A DNA stretch of 32,388 nt from an uncultured Lachnospiraceae bacterium (GTDB lineage Bacteria; Bacillota; Clostridia; Lachnospirales; Lachnospiraceae): assembly GCA_946405185.1 (NCBI GenBank), contig CAMJGH010000026.1:1-32388 (forward strand), in the 5' to 3' direction. A program made the position numbers and the translations under genes. Below are positions 22,613 through 29,702 of the stretch, piece by piece. The notes beneath the pieces were generated by a model. That model did no database searches and was not told where the DNA came from. It saw nothing but the letters and a program-made list of their open reading frames with translations. How positions within the stretch are numbered: position 1 is the stretch's first letter; each line of letters opens with the position of its first letter.

Positions 22613-24501
22613 ACTTCCTCCGGGCGGCGGGCGTCTTGAAGCGCCTCTCTCACCGCCTGTGCGATGCCCGCGGCATCCAGTCCGCATTCGGCCAGCAGTT
22701 CCGCCGGACTCCCCTGCGGGATGAACGCGTTGGGGAGCGAGACGATGGCCAGCCGGGTATCCGGCGCTTTTTCTTCCAGCAGCGCGGCGATGTGCTCGCC
22801 GATGCCGCCGGCGCGCACGTTTTCTTCCGCCGTGACCAGCACGCCGTACTCACGGGCCGCCTCCAGGATGGTCTCCTCGTCCAGCGGCGCCGCAAAGCGC
22901 AGGTTGATGAGCCCCGGACGGATGCCCTCTTCTGCCAGCAGCCGGCAGGCTTCCTCCGCCCGGCCCACCATGGAACCGAGCGCCAGAATGGCTGCCCCCT
23001 GCCCGCGGGTGAGCACCTCCGCCTTCCCGTACGCGACCGGCGCATGCTGGTCCGCAAAACCGCGGCAGGCAGCCCCGCGCGGGTAGCGTACGGCCACCGG
23101 GTGGCCGCAGGTGACGGCAAAGCGCATCATATCCGCCAGCTCGCGGGCGTTTTTCGGCGCCATGACGGTCAGCCCCGGCACCGATGTCAGATACGAAATG
23201 TCAAAGGCCCCCTGGTGGGTCTCCCCGTCATTGCCCACGAGGCCGGCCCGGTCCACCGCCAGCACCACCGGCAGATCCTGCAGACAGACATCGTGCAGGA
23301 TCTGGTCATAGGCGCGCTGCAGGAAGGACGAGTAGATGGCCACCACCGGCACCAAGCCCTGCGTGGCCAGCCCGGCGGCAAACGTCACCGCGTGTTCCTC
23401 CGCGATGCCCACGTCAAAGAAGCGCTCCGGGAACCGTTCCGCAAAGCCGGCCAGCCCCGTCCCCTCCGACATGGAAGCCGTCACGGCCGCCACCTCGGGG
23501 TGCCGGCTGCCGATGGCCTTCATGGTCTCCGAGAAGACGCGGGTCCAGGAAAGGCTGCCGCCCGCCGGCGTCCGGCCCGTCTTCGCGTCGAACGGCCCGA
23601 TGCCGTGGAAGCGCTCGGGCTCACGCACCGCCGGCGCGTACCCGCGGCCTTTCTGCGTGCGCACGTGCACGATCACGGGGCCCTGCACGCGCCTCGCGTC
23701 CCGCAGGACGGCCTCCAGGTCCGGGATGGAATGCCCGTCCACCGGCCCGAAGTAGGTGATGCCCATGTCCTCGAAATACATGCCCGGAATGACCATCTGC
23801 TTGACCACTTCCTTGGCCCAGTGCACGCCCGCCGCCATGCGGTTGCCCACTTCCGGGATGCGGTTGAGGCCTTCGTTGACGAAGTTCTTGAACCGCTCGT
23901 AGCCCTTGGCCGTCCGGATGTGCCGCAGGTAGGCCGACATGCTGCCGACATTGCGGGAGATAGACATGCCGTTGTCGTTCAGCACGATGATGAAGTTGGA
24001 TTTCAGGTTGGCCGCGTTGTTGAGGGCTTCGTAGGCCATGCCGCCCGTCAGCGAACCGTCGCCGATGACCGCGCAGACGGCATAGTCCTCCCCCTTCAGG
24101 TCACGGGCGCAGGCGATGCCCAGCGCCGCCGACACGGACGTGGCCGAATGGCCGGTGTCGAAGGCATCGCAGTCACTCTCGCGGCGCTTCGGGAAGCCGC
24201 TCAGGCCGCCCTTCTGCCGCAGCGTGTCAAACCCGTCCTTGCGGCCGGTCAGGATCTTGTGCGCGTAGGCCTGATGGCCCACATCCCACACCAGTTTGTC
24301 CTGCGGGAACGTCAGCACCCGGTGCAGGGCGATGGTCAGTTCCACCGTGCCCAGGTTCGACGCCAGGTGGCCGCCGGTCTTCGACACATGGTCCACCAGA
24401 AACGCGCGGATCTCTTCCGCGAGGACGGGTAGCGCCGCCTCGGGGATATCGTGGATATCGTTCGGTTTTTCGATCCGCTCAAGGAATGTCATATCGCTCA
24501 T
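22609..24501 (-). CDS. dxs: 1-deoxy-D-xylulose-5-phosphate synthase
   Basis: First enzyme of the methylerythritol phosphate (MEP) isoprenoid pathway; TPP-dependent condensation of pyruvate and glyceraldehyde-3-phosphate. At 630 aa it is full length. 'SKTGGHLASNLG' (His45), 'LVWDVGHQAYAHKIL', the TPP/Mg site 'GDGSLTGGMAYEALNNA' (147-163), 'GIAEEHAVTFAAGLA' with the catalytic Glu, and 'DRAGLVGNDGETHQGAFD' are visible. The start at 24501 overlaps the ispA stop by one base (TGATG). It is coupled to ispA upstream and tlyA downstream, the usual clostridial order. The TPP it needs would come from ThiN, also encoded in this window. Confidence 0.96.
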   Translation of the reverse strand: MSDMTFLERIEKPNDIHDIPEAALPVLAEEIRAFLVDHVSKTGGHLASNLGTVELTIALHRVLTFPQDKLVWDVGHQAYAHKILTGRKDGFDTLRQKGGLSGFPKRRESDCDAFDTGHSATSVSAALGIACARDLKGEDYAVCAVIGDGSLTGGMAYEALNNAANLKSNFIIVLNDNGMSISRNVGSMSAYLRHIRTAKGYERFKNFVNEGLNRIPEVGNRMAAGVHWAKEVVKQMVIPGMYFEDMGITYFGPVDGHSIPDLEAVLRDARRVQGPVIVHVRTQKGRGYAPAVREPERFHGIGPFDAKTGRTPAGGSLSWTRVFSETMKAIGSRHPEVAAVTASMSEGTGLAGFAERFPERFFDVGIAEEHAVTFAAGLATQGLVPVVAIYSSFLQRAYDQILHDVCLQDLPVVLAVDRAGLVGNDGETHQGAFDISYLTSVPGLTVMAPKNARELADMMRFAVTCGHPVAVRYPRGAACRGFADQHAPVAYGKAEVLTRGQGAAILALGSMVGRAEEACRLLAEEGIRPGLINLRFAAPLDEETILEAAREYGVLVTAEENVRAGGIGEHIAALLEEKAPDTRLAIVSLPNAFIPQGSPAELLAECGLDAAGIAQAVREALQDARRPEEV

Positions 24502-25409
24502 CAGTGATCGCGGCCGGCCAGCTGCCTGATCAGAGCCGACAGATGGGCCGCTTCTCCCCGTTTTTCTTCCAGTTTTGACAGGAGCGAAAGCGCTTCTTCC
24601 GTCTCCTCTTCCACCAGCCGTCCGGCCCCCCTGCCGTACAGGGTGGCAAAGGTGGTCTTGCCGTTCTTCTCATCGCTCCCGACGGGCTTGCCGATGACGG
24701 CTTCATCGCCGTAGGCATCCAGATAGTCGTCCAGGATCTGGAAGGCCATGCCCACATGGTCCGCGATGTCGTTGACCGTCTCCACTTCCTCTTCGGAAGC
24801 GCCGGCCAGGATGGCGCCGATGGCCATCGACGCGCGCAGCAGCGCGCCCGTCTTGGCCCGGTACAGGAAGCGCAGATCCTCCTCGGAGGGCTTCCGTCCG
24901 GTGAGGATCATATCCAGCGCCTGGCCGCCGCACATGCCGGACAGGCCTGCTTCCGCGGCCAGCTCCGCTATGGCTCTCAGCACGCGCTTCACCGGCACCC
25001 CCAGCGCGGCCGCTTTGGCCGCCGTCTCAAAGGCGTACAAAGAGAGTGTATCCCCGGATACCGTGGCGAACCCGTCCCCGTAGACCGCCCAGGTGGTGGG
25101 CCGGCCCCGGCGCAGGGTATCATTATCCATCGAAGGCAGGTCATCGTGCACCAGCGAGAACGAGTGGATCATCTCGATGGCCGCCGCAAACGGCCCGGCC
25201 GCTTTGGCATCCCCGCCGAAATACCGGCAGGTCTCCAGCAGGAAGACCGGACGCAGGCGCTTGCCGCCCGACAGGCAGGCGTAGCGCATGGACTCCGCCA
25301 GGCGCGCCGTCTTCGGCTCGCTCGCCGGATCCGGCAGATATGTTTCCAGTACGGCCTCCGCTTCGGCTGATGCCTGCGAAAGCCACTCGTTAAAATCGGT
25401 CTGTTCCAT
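24501..25409 (-). CDS. ispA: Polyprenyl synthetase (farnesyl diphosphate synthase type)
   Basis: Chain-elongating trans-prenyltransferase, 302 aa. 'SGGKRLRPVF' (48-57), the first aspartate-rich motif DDLPSMD (89-95) and the second, DDYLD (227-231), are present, with 'MIHSFSLVHDDLPSMDND' typical of bacterial farnesyl/geranyl synthases; residues before the first motif set chain length. It overlaps the end of xseB by 20 nt, so translation is coupled, and it precedes dxs. The pair supplies isoprenoid precursors and farnesyl diphosphate. Product length (C15 or C20) is not certain. Confidence 0.93.
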   Translation of the reverse strand: MEQTDFNEWLSQASAEAEAVLETYLPDPASEPKTARLAESMRYACLSGGKRLRPVFLLETCRYFGGDAKAAGPFAAAIEMIHSFSLVHDDLPSMDNDTLRRGRPTTWAVYGDGFATVSGDTLSLYAFETAAKAAALGVPVKRVLRAIAELAAEAGLSGMCGGQALDMILTGRKPSEEDLRFLYRAKTGALLRASMAIGAILAGASEEEVETVNDIADHVGMAFQILDDYLDAYGDEAVIGKPVGSDEKNGKTTFATLYGRGAGRLVEEETEEALSLLSKLEEKRGEAAHLSALIRQLAGRDH

Positions 25410-25632
25410 CGGTGATCTCCCCGTCCTGACTGATCACGCGCACCTTCTGCTCGATGGCCGTGATCATGGCATCGCACGTGTCCGCCAGCTTCATGCCGCG
25501 CTCGTACAGCGCAAACGACTCCTCCAGTGAGAGCGAGCCGTTCTCCAGCTGGGCGACGATGCCGTCAAGCTGCTGCAGGGCGGCATCCACCGTCAGGTCT
25601 TCCGCCGGTCGGTTATTCTCGTCATTCATCAT
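25390..25632 (-). CDS. xseB: Exodeoxyribonuclease VII small subunit
   Basis: Small subunit of exonuclease VII, which degrades single-stranded DNA in both directions. At 80 aa with 'AALQQLDGIVAQLENGSLSLEESFALYERGMKLADTCDAMI', a helical hairpin matching the family closely. It starts at 25632 (or the next ATG at 25629) inside the last codons of xseA and ends inside ispA, so it overlaps both neighbours. AAGGAAG precedes the start. Confidence 0.93.
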   Translation of the reverse strand: MMNDENNRPAEDLTVDAALQQLDGIVAQLENGSLSLEESFALYERGMKLADTCDAMITAIEQKVRVISQDGEITDGTDRF

Positions 25633-26905
25633 GTCCGTCTTCCTTCCGAAGAGTTACTTCCGTCACGCGGGCGGCCGCGGTGCCGTCGGCAAAGAGCATG
25701 CGCACCGGGCTTCCCGCCATAAGGCTGGCCGCCCCGACGCTCTTTCCGGCCGCATCGGTCACGTACGCCATACCTTCTGCCAGGCGGCGCTCCGGTGCAA
25801 AGCCGGCCAGCCGGCTCCTTTGCACCTCCAGGCGGTGGCGCCTGTTCGCGATGGCCGCTTCCATGGCGGGCGTCAGTTCCGCCCGGATGCGGGCTTCCCG
25901 CTGCCGGCGCTCCAGCTGCCGCTCCATGCATTCCGACAGGCGTGTGCGGATGCGTTCCAGATGGTCCTTTTCCGAGCCGATCCGCTTTTTAGGGTGCAGC
26001 AGGCGCAGCCGCTCCCGCGCGTGGCCCGCGCGGTCATACGCCGCGTCCAGCGCGCGCTCCATGCGGCGGTTCAGGGCCTGCCGGCGCTGGGCCATGCCAG
26101 CCGCGTACTCCCGGTACAGCCAGACCGCCTTCCCGGCGGCGTCCGTCGGCGTGGCGGCCCGCACGTCCGCCACCAGGTCGATGATGGTCACATCGTATTC
26201 ATGGCCCACAGCCGATACCACAGGCGTTTCGCAGGCGTAGACCGCCTCCGCCACCCGCCGGTCGTTGAAGGCCTGCAGATCTTCATAGGAACCGCCGCCG
26301 CGCCCCACGATCATGCAGTCGCACAGGCCGTCAAGCATGTGAATACCCTCCACGATGCTTTCGGCGGCGCCTTCTCCCTGCACCTGCGCGGGGCACAGGA
26401 GGATCTCCACATGGGGGTTGCGGTCTCTCGTCACCCGCGTGATGTCGCCGATGGCCTCACCGCTGGCGGACGTGACCACCCCCAGCACCTGCACGAACGG
26501 CGGAAGAGGCTTCTTGTGGGTTTCATCAAAATACCCCTGCGCTTCCAGCTCCCGGCGCATGCGCTCGAACTGCTCGTACAGCGCCCCCACGCCGGCGGCT
26601 TTCACCTCCGTGGCGATCAGCGAGTACGTGCCGCGCGGCTCGTATGCCCGGACACTGCCGGAGACCACCACCTCCATGCCGTCTTCGAGGCGGAAGGTGA
26701 GGCCGGCGCGGCGGTTGGCGAACAGCGCCACCTGCAGCTGGGACTGGCCGTCCTTCAGCGCGAAATAAAGATGACCGGACCCGTGATATTTGCACTCCGT
26801 CACTTCGCCTTTCACACGGATCCGGTCAAGCACGGGACTGTTCTCAAACATCCGGCCGATGTAACGGTTGACGTTACTGACCGTATAAATGGTTTCACCC
26901 GGCAT
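25622..26905 (-). CDS. xseA: Exodeoxyribonuclease VII large subunit
   Basis: Catalytic subunit of exonuclease VII, about 427 aa. The N-terminal OB domain 'YTVSNVNRYIGRMFENSPVL...VKGEVTECKYHGSGHLYFALKD' is followed by the catalytic domain with 'LGVVTSASGEAIGDI', 'IVGRGGGSYEDLQAFNDRRVAEAVY', 'TPVVSAVGHEYDVTIIDLVADVRAATPT' and a long coiled-coil region that binds XseB. The start at 26905 (MPGETIYTV) is preferred because it begins at the conserved domain; the frame is open to 26944. It overlaps the nusB stop by 11 nt. The C-terminal 'EGMAYVTDAAGKSV' unit is typical. Confidence 0.95.
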   Translation of the reverse strand: MPGETIYTVSNVNRYIGRMFENSPVLDRIRVKGEVTECKYHGSGHLYFALKDGQSQLQVALFANRRAGLTFRLEDGMEVVVSGSVRAYEPRGTYSLIATEVKAAGVGALYEQFERMRRELEAQGYFDETHKKPLPPFVQVLGVVTSASGEAIGDITRVTRDRNPHVEILLCPAQVQGEGAAESIVEGIHMLDGLCDCMIVGRGGGSYEDLQAFNDRRVAEAVYACETPVVSAVGHEYDVTIIDLVADVRAATPTDAAGKAVWLYREYAAGMAQRRQALNRRMERALDAAYDRAGHARERLRLLHPKKRIGSEKDHLERIRTRLSECMERQLERRQREARIRAELTPAMEAAIANRRHRLEVQRSRLAGFAPERRLAEGMAYVTDAAGKSVGAASLMAGSPVRMLFADGTAAARVTEVTLRKEDGHDE

Positions 26906-27350
26906 CGGTGGTCTCTTCTTTTCGGATGACGCGGCCGAGGACACCGTTCACAAAGGCCGGTGCCTCATCGCCGCCGTATTTTTTGGCCAGTTCCACGGCC
27001 TCGTTGGCCGCCACGCGGACCGGCACTTCGTCGTCAAACCGGATCTCGTACACCGCCAGGCGCAGGATGTTGCGCTCCACGGTGCCAAGCCGCCCCAGCT
27101 TCCACCCTTCCATGGCGTCCGCCAGGATGGCGTCAATCTCTTCGCGGCGGGCCAGCACCGCCTCCGCGCGGGCGCGCACGGCAGCCAGCTCCTCAGGGGT
27201 GGCTTCCTCCACGGGGTCTTCCTCTTCGGCCGCCCCGTCCGGATAATCCTCGACATACCGGTCATAGACCGGCGGCACTTCGTCCTGCGGATAGAATTCG
27301 GACTGGAACAGCATCTTAAAGACGGTTTCCCGGACTGTTGAACGTTTCAT
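26895..27350 (-). CDS. nusB: Transcription antitermination factor NusB
   Basis: Forms part of the rRNA antitermination complex with NusE and NusA. At 151 aa with 'MKRSTVRETVFKMLFQSEF' at the N-terminus, an acidic linker, and 'RLGTVERNILRLAVYEIRFDDEVPVRVAANEAVELAKKYGGDEAPAFVNGVLG', the classical NusB C-terminal signature. It starts 23 nt after the Asp23 gene, with a weak GAAGAG site, and overlaps xseA. The acidic insert (about 38-55) is longer than in compact homologues. Confidence 0.95.
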   Translation of the reverse strand: MKRSTVRETVFKMLFQSEFYPQDEVPPVYDRYVEDYPDGAAEEEDPVEEATPEELAAVRARAEAVLARREEIDAILADAMEGWKLGRLGTVERNILRLAVYEIRFDDEVPVRVAANEAVELAKKYGGDEAPAFVNGVLGRVIRKEETTDAG

Positions 27351-27373
27351 ACTCTTCTACTCACCTGACCGTG

Positions 27374-27745
27374 TCAGATGTTCACTCCCGCAATCTGAAT
27401 ATTGACTTCCACCACTTCCAGGCCGGTCATGGTCTCCACGGCGAAGCGGACCTTCTCCTGCACCTTCTGACTGACTTCCGGCACGCTGTAGCCGAAGGCC
27501 ATGACCAGTGAGACATCCACTGTCACCTTGCCGTCCTTGATGGCCAGACGGATGCCTTTCTGAAGGTTTTTGACGCCCAGCTTGCTGACCAGCTCGTGCG
27601 TGATGTTGCCGGACATGGCGGCCACGCCCTCCACTTCGGTGGCGGCCAGTCCGGCGATGATGGAGACGACGTCCTCCGCCACCCGGATCTCCCCGTTTTC
27701 GGTCTGGGAGATCAGATAATTGTCACGTGCGTTTTCTTTTGCCAT
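27374..27745 (-). CDS. Asp23/Gls24 family envelope stress protein
   Basis: A 123 aa protein of the Asp23 (alkaline shock) family, linked to cell-envelope stress in Firmicutes. The sequence 'GEIRVAEDVVSIIAGLAATEVEGVAAMSG' followed by 'GKVTVDVSLVMAFGYSVPEVSQKVQEKVRFAVETMTGLEVVEVNIQIAGV' matches the whole domain. AGGAGG lies six bases before the ATG. It is the first gene of the block leading to nusB and xseA, with a promoter at 27831-27858. This is the usual position of an Asp23 gene in Lachnospiraceae. Confidence 0.92.
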   Translation of the reverse strand: MAKENARDNYLISQTENGEIRVAEDVVSIIAGLAATEVEGVAAMSGNITHELVSKLGVKNLQKGIRLAIKDGKVTVDVSLVMAFGYSVPEVSQKVQEKVRFAVETMTGLEVVEVNIQIAGVNI

Positions 27746-27830
27746 GATATCCTCCTGCCGCTGATCTTCGCGGCGTTCTTTCGCGGCATCGCCGGGCCGG
27801 CAGCGGCACCGACAGCATAAGCCGAATATT

Positions 27831-27858
27831 ATTATATCAAAAGTGCATAAAATGGCAA
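27831..27858 (-). promoter_or_regulatory. Promoter of the asp23-nusB-xseAB-ispA-dxs block
   Basis: Minus-strand TATAAT (27831-27836) with TTGCCA (27853-27858) 16 nt upstream. The -35 box overlaps the tail of the rlmH terminator. About 80 nt of leader separate it from the asp23 ATG. It probably drives the ten-gene block down to recN, where overlaps and short gaps leave little room for internal promoters. Confidence 0.65.
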
Positions 27859-27885
27859 GAACGGACTGCCGGAGGCGGTCCGTTC
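27853..27885 (-). terminator. rlmH terminator
   Basis: GAACGGAC (27859-27866) pairs exactly with GTCCGTTC (27878-27885) and the stem continues through TGCC/GGCG around a three-base loop. On the minus strand TTGCCATTTTA follows. It begins inside the rlmH stop codon and runs into the -35 box of the asp23 promoter. Confidence 0.65.
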
Positions 27886-28363
27886 ATTTATGGTAGGGTT
27901 CTCCCCGCAGGATGCGGAAGCTCCGGTAGACCTGTTCGAGCAGCATCACCCGCGCCAGCTGGTGCGGGAAGGTGAGCGCCGAGAAGCTCAGCCGTGCATC
28001 CGCCCGGACCAGCACCTCCGGCGACAGGCCTAATGACCCGCCGATCACGAACACCAGGTGCGAGGCGCCTTCGTTCATCCGGGCCTGCATCCAGCCGGCC
28101 AGCCCCGGCGAATCAAAGCGCTTCCCGTCGATGGCCATCGCGGTGACGTACGCCCCCTCCGGGATCTTCGCCAGCACCCGTGCGCCTTCGCGCTCCAGGA
28201 TCTGCCGCTCCTCTCCCTCGGTGGCCTTGTCCGGGATCTTTTCATCCGCCACTTCCACCAGTGCGGTCTGCGCATAGCGCGAGAGCCGCTTGACGTACTC
28301 CCGGCAGGCGTCGGTCCAGTATGCTTCCTTGCTTTTTCCTACGGATATCACGGTGATCTTCAT
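27884..28363 (-). CDS. rlmH: 23S rRNA (pseudouridine1915-N3)-methyltransferase RlmH
   Basis: SPOUT-class methyltransferase acting on pseudouridine 1915 of 23S rRNA; 159 aa, exactly the family length. Motifs: 'MKITVISVGKSKEAYW' start, 'MAIDGKRFDSPGLAGWM', the SAM knot 'LVFVIGGSLGLSPEV', and the C-terminal 'LTFPHQLARVMLLEQVYRSFRILRGEPYHK'. It is a single gene between divergent and tandem promoters. No Shine-Dalgarno site lies before the ATG, and a -10-like TAAAGT sits six bases upstream of it, so the mRNA may be leaderless. Confidence 0.96.
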   Translation of the reverse strand: MKITVISVGKSKEAYWTDACREYVKRLSRYAQTALVEVADEKIPDKATEGEERQILEREGARVLAKIPEGAYVTAMAIDGKRFDSPGLAGWMQARMNEGASHLVFVIGGSLGLSPEVLVRADARLSFSALTFPHQLARVMLLEQVYRSFRILRGEPYHK

Positions 28364-28369
28364 GGGAGC

Positions 28370-28398
28370 ACTTTACCATAGGAAGTGGTTTCTTGTCG
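28370..28398 (-). promoter_or_regulatory. Candidate rlmH promoter giving a leaderless mRNA
   Basis: Minus-strand TAAAGT (28370-28375), preceded by TGG (extended -10), with TCGACA (28393-28398) 17 nt upstream. Transcription would start at about 28363, the A of the rlmH ATG. A TATGGT at 28374-28379 is an alternative -10 that would still give a leader of only a few bases. Confidence 0.45.
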
Positions 28399-28412
28399 AG
28401 CCTCGGGAGCGC

Positions 28413-28441
28413 TTTACGAAACGCGTACTTTCTGATAAGAT
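28413..28441 (+). promoter_or_regulatory. Promoter of the zinc-ribbon membrane protein gene
   Basis: TTTACG (28413-28418), 17 nt spacer, TAAGAT (28436-28441) with TGA before it (extended -10). It is divergent from rlmH. A hairpin GGGG-T-CAAAAC/GTTTTG-CCCC (28447-28469) follows in the leader, just ahead of the GGGAGGT ribosome binding site. Confidence 0.5.
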
Positions 28442-28486
28442 GATGCTGGGGTCAAAACAAGTTTTGCCCCCAAGGGAGGTAACCAC

Positions 28487-29347
28487 ATGCTTTACTGCAC
28501 CAAATGCAAGAAATTCGTTCCCGGAGGGGATACTCTCTGCCCCGACTGCGGCAGCCTGCTGGTCATCAAGGCGGAGGACGAACTGGAAGAAAACCGCATT
28601 CCCATCGCCACGGAAGCGCCCGAGGTGGTCCGGCGCATCGCCGAATACCTGAAATACTCCGGGCTGGAGGGAGTGGAAACCCTGCCGGATGAAGACGGCG
28701 AAGCCGAACATCTGCTGGTCAGGGAATCGGACTACCGGGAGGCCGTGCGGATGCTGGCCGTCTACAACCGGGAAGAAGCCCGTACGCTCGCCGAGGAAGC
28801 CGAGGCCGGGCCGGAAGAAAACGGTGAGGAAGACGCTGAGGAATTTGAGCCGGCACCGGCCGCTGAGCCCGTCAGGCCCTACGTGAAGCAGGCGGACCGC
28901 CGGGCGGATGTGCACTCCTCCGGCGTGGCCCTCGTGACCGTGGGCTTCGCGGTGCTGATCTTCCTGTTCCTGGCCGCCATGGGCGTCATCCCGCTCTCGC
29001 TCACCCTCTCCTCGAAGATCATCTCCGGCTCCGTCATGGGCGTCATGGGGCTGTTCTTCGTGATCTACGGGTTCCTCTCGCTGAAGAAGGCCCGCGACAT
29101 GGCCGCGGACGTGGTGGAGGAAGAAGAACTCACGGAAGATATCGAAGGGTGGTTCCTGCGCACCTTCAGCGCGGAGGACATCGACGCGGACCTCACCGAT
29201 GAAGAAGGCGAACTCACCGAAGCCGAGCGTCAGCTCGGGCGTCTGGCCGCCATCCGCACCGCCATCCTGGACGAGTACGAGATCGCGGACGAATCCTTCG
29301 TGGACGCACTGTGCGAAACCCTGTACCAGAAGCTGTACGAAAACTGA
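28487..29347 (+). CDS. Zinc-ribbon membrane protein with DUF2007-like segment, function unknown
   Basis: A 286 aa protein of unknown function. The N-terminal 'YCTKCKK...LCPDCGS' gives a four-cysteine zinc ribbon (Cys4, 7, 18, 21). Residues about 45-95 ('VVRRIAEYLKYSGLEGVE...VRESDYREAVRMLAVYNREEA') resemble the DUF2007/putative signal-transducing fold. A very acidic, Pro/Ala-rich linker follows (about 100-130), then two membrane helices (about 146-170 and 178-198) forming a hairpin, and an acidic C-terminal helical tail. The start has GGGAGGT six bases upstream. The gene stands alone between rlmH and leuA with its own promoter and terminator. A similar layout (zinc ribbon, DUF2007-like, two helices) is seen in Clostridia hypothetical proteins; the role could be envelope sensing or protein scaffolding. 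Confidence 0.8.
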   Translation: MLYCTKCKKFVPGGDTLCPDCGSLLVIKAEDELEENRIPIATEAPEVVRRIAEYLKYSGLEGVETLPDEDGEAEHLLVRESDYREAVRMLAVYNREEARTLAEEAEAGPEENGEEDAEEFEPAPAAEPVRPYVKQADRRADVHSSGVALVTVGFAVLIFLFLAAMGVIPLSLTLSSKIISGSVMGVMGLFFVIYGFLSLKKARDMAADVVEEEELTEDIEGWFLRTFSAEDIDADLTDEEGELTEAERQLGRLAAIRTAILDEYEIADESFVDALCETLYQKLYEN

Positions 29348-29360
29348 TCTTCTCCAAAAA

Positions 29361-29394
29361 GAAAGCCTCAGCCGGCTTCCCGGCTGAGGCTTTC
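29361..29394. terminator. Bidirectional terminator between zinc-ribbon gene and leuA
   Basis: A perfect 15 bp stem: GAAAGCCTCAGCCGG (29361-29375), loop CTTC, CCGGCTGAGGCTTTC (29380-29394). Minus-strand transcripts from leuA meet a TTTTT run after it; plus-strand transcripts meet TGTTACCCTTTG, a weaker tail. Placed between two convergent genes. Confidence 0.85.
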
Positions 29395-29396
29395 TG

Positions 29397-29702
29397 TTAC
29401 CCTTTGTGATTGCGCAGCTGCAGCGGCGTGATGCCGTAGGTCTTCTTGAACAGGCGGTTGAAGTGCTCCACGTTCTGGTAGCCCACGTTCTCCGCCACGC
29501 TCTCCACCGGCATGTTGCTGTTCTTAAGGAGCGTCCGGGCCTTCTTCATGCGGGCCTTCTTGACCAGCTCCCCGAAGGTCACCCCGCTCTTCTCGCGGAT
29601 GTACTTGGAGAGATACGGCTTGGACAGGAAGAACTTCTCGGACAGTTCGGACAGCGTCACCGTCTGGTAGTGCGCCTGGATGTAGGTGCGGATCTCGGTC
29701 AT
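29397..29702 (-). other. AraC-family helix-turn-helix domain encoded in the 3' end of leuA
   Basis: The last 101 residues of the LeuA frame carry both recognition helices and the C-terminal AraC signature (family pattern 'VGYxxxxxFxRxFKxxxGxxPxxxR', here '[18 protein letters not shown]'). All usual hydrophobic core positions seem intact, so the domain is probably functional rather than a remnant. It is joined to the leucine-binding domain by the linker [14 protein letters not shown] encoded at 29703-29744. Confidence 0.9.

Noticed and set aside
22636-24432. 598-codon plus-strand open frame opposite dxs
   Set aside because: The dxs reading has all catalytic motifs and coupled neighbours; the opposite frame shows only codon-bias composition and no recognisable domain.
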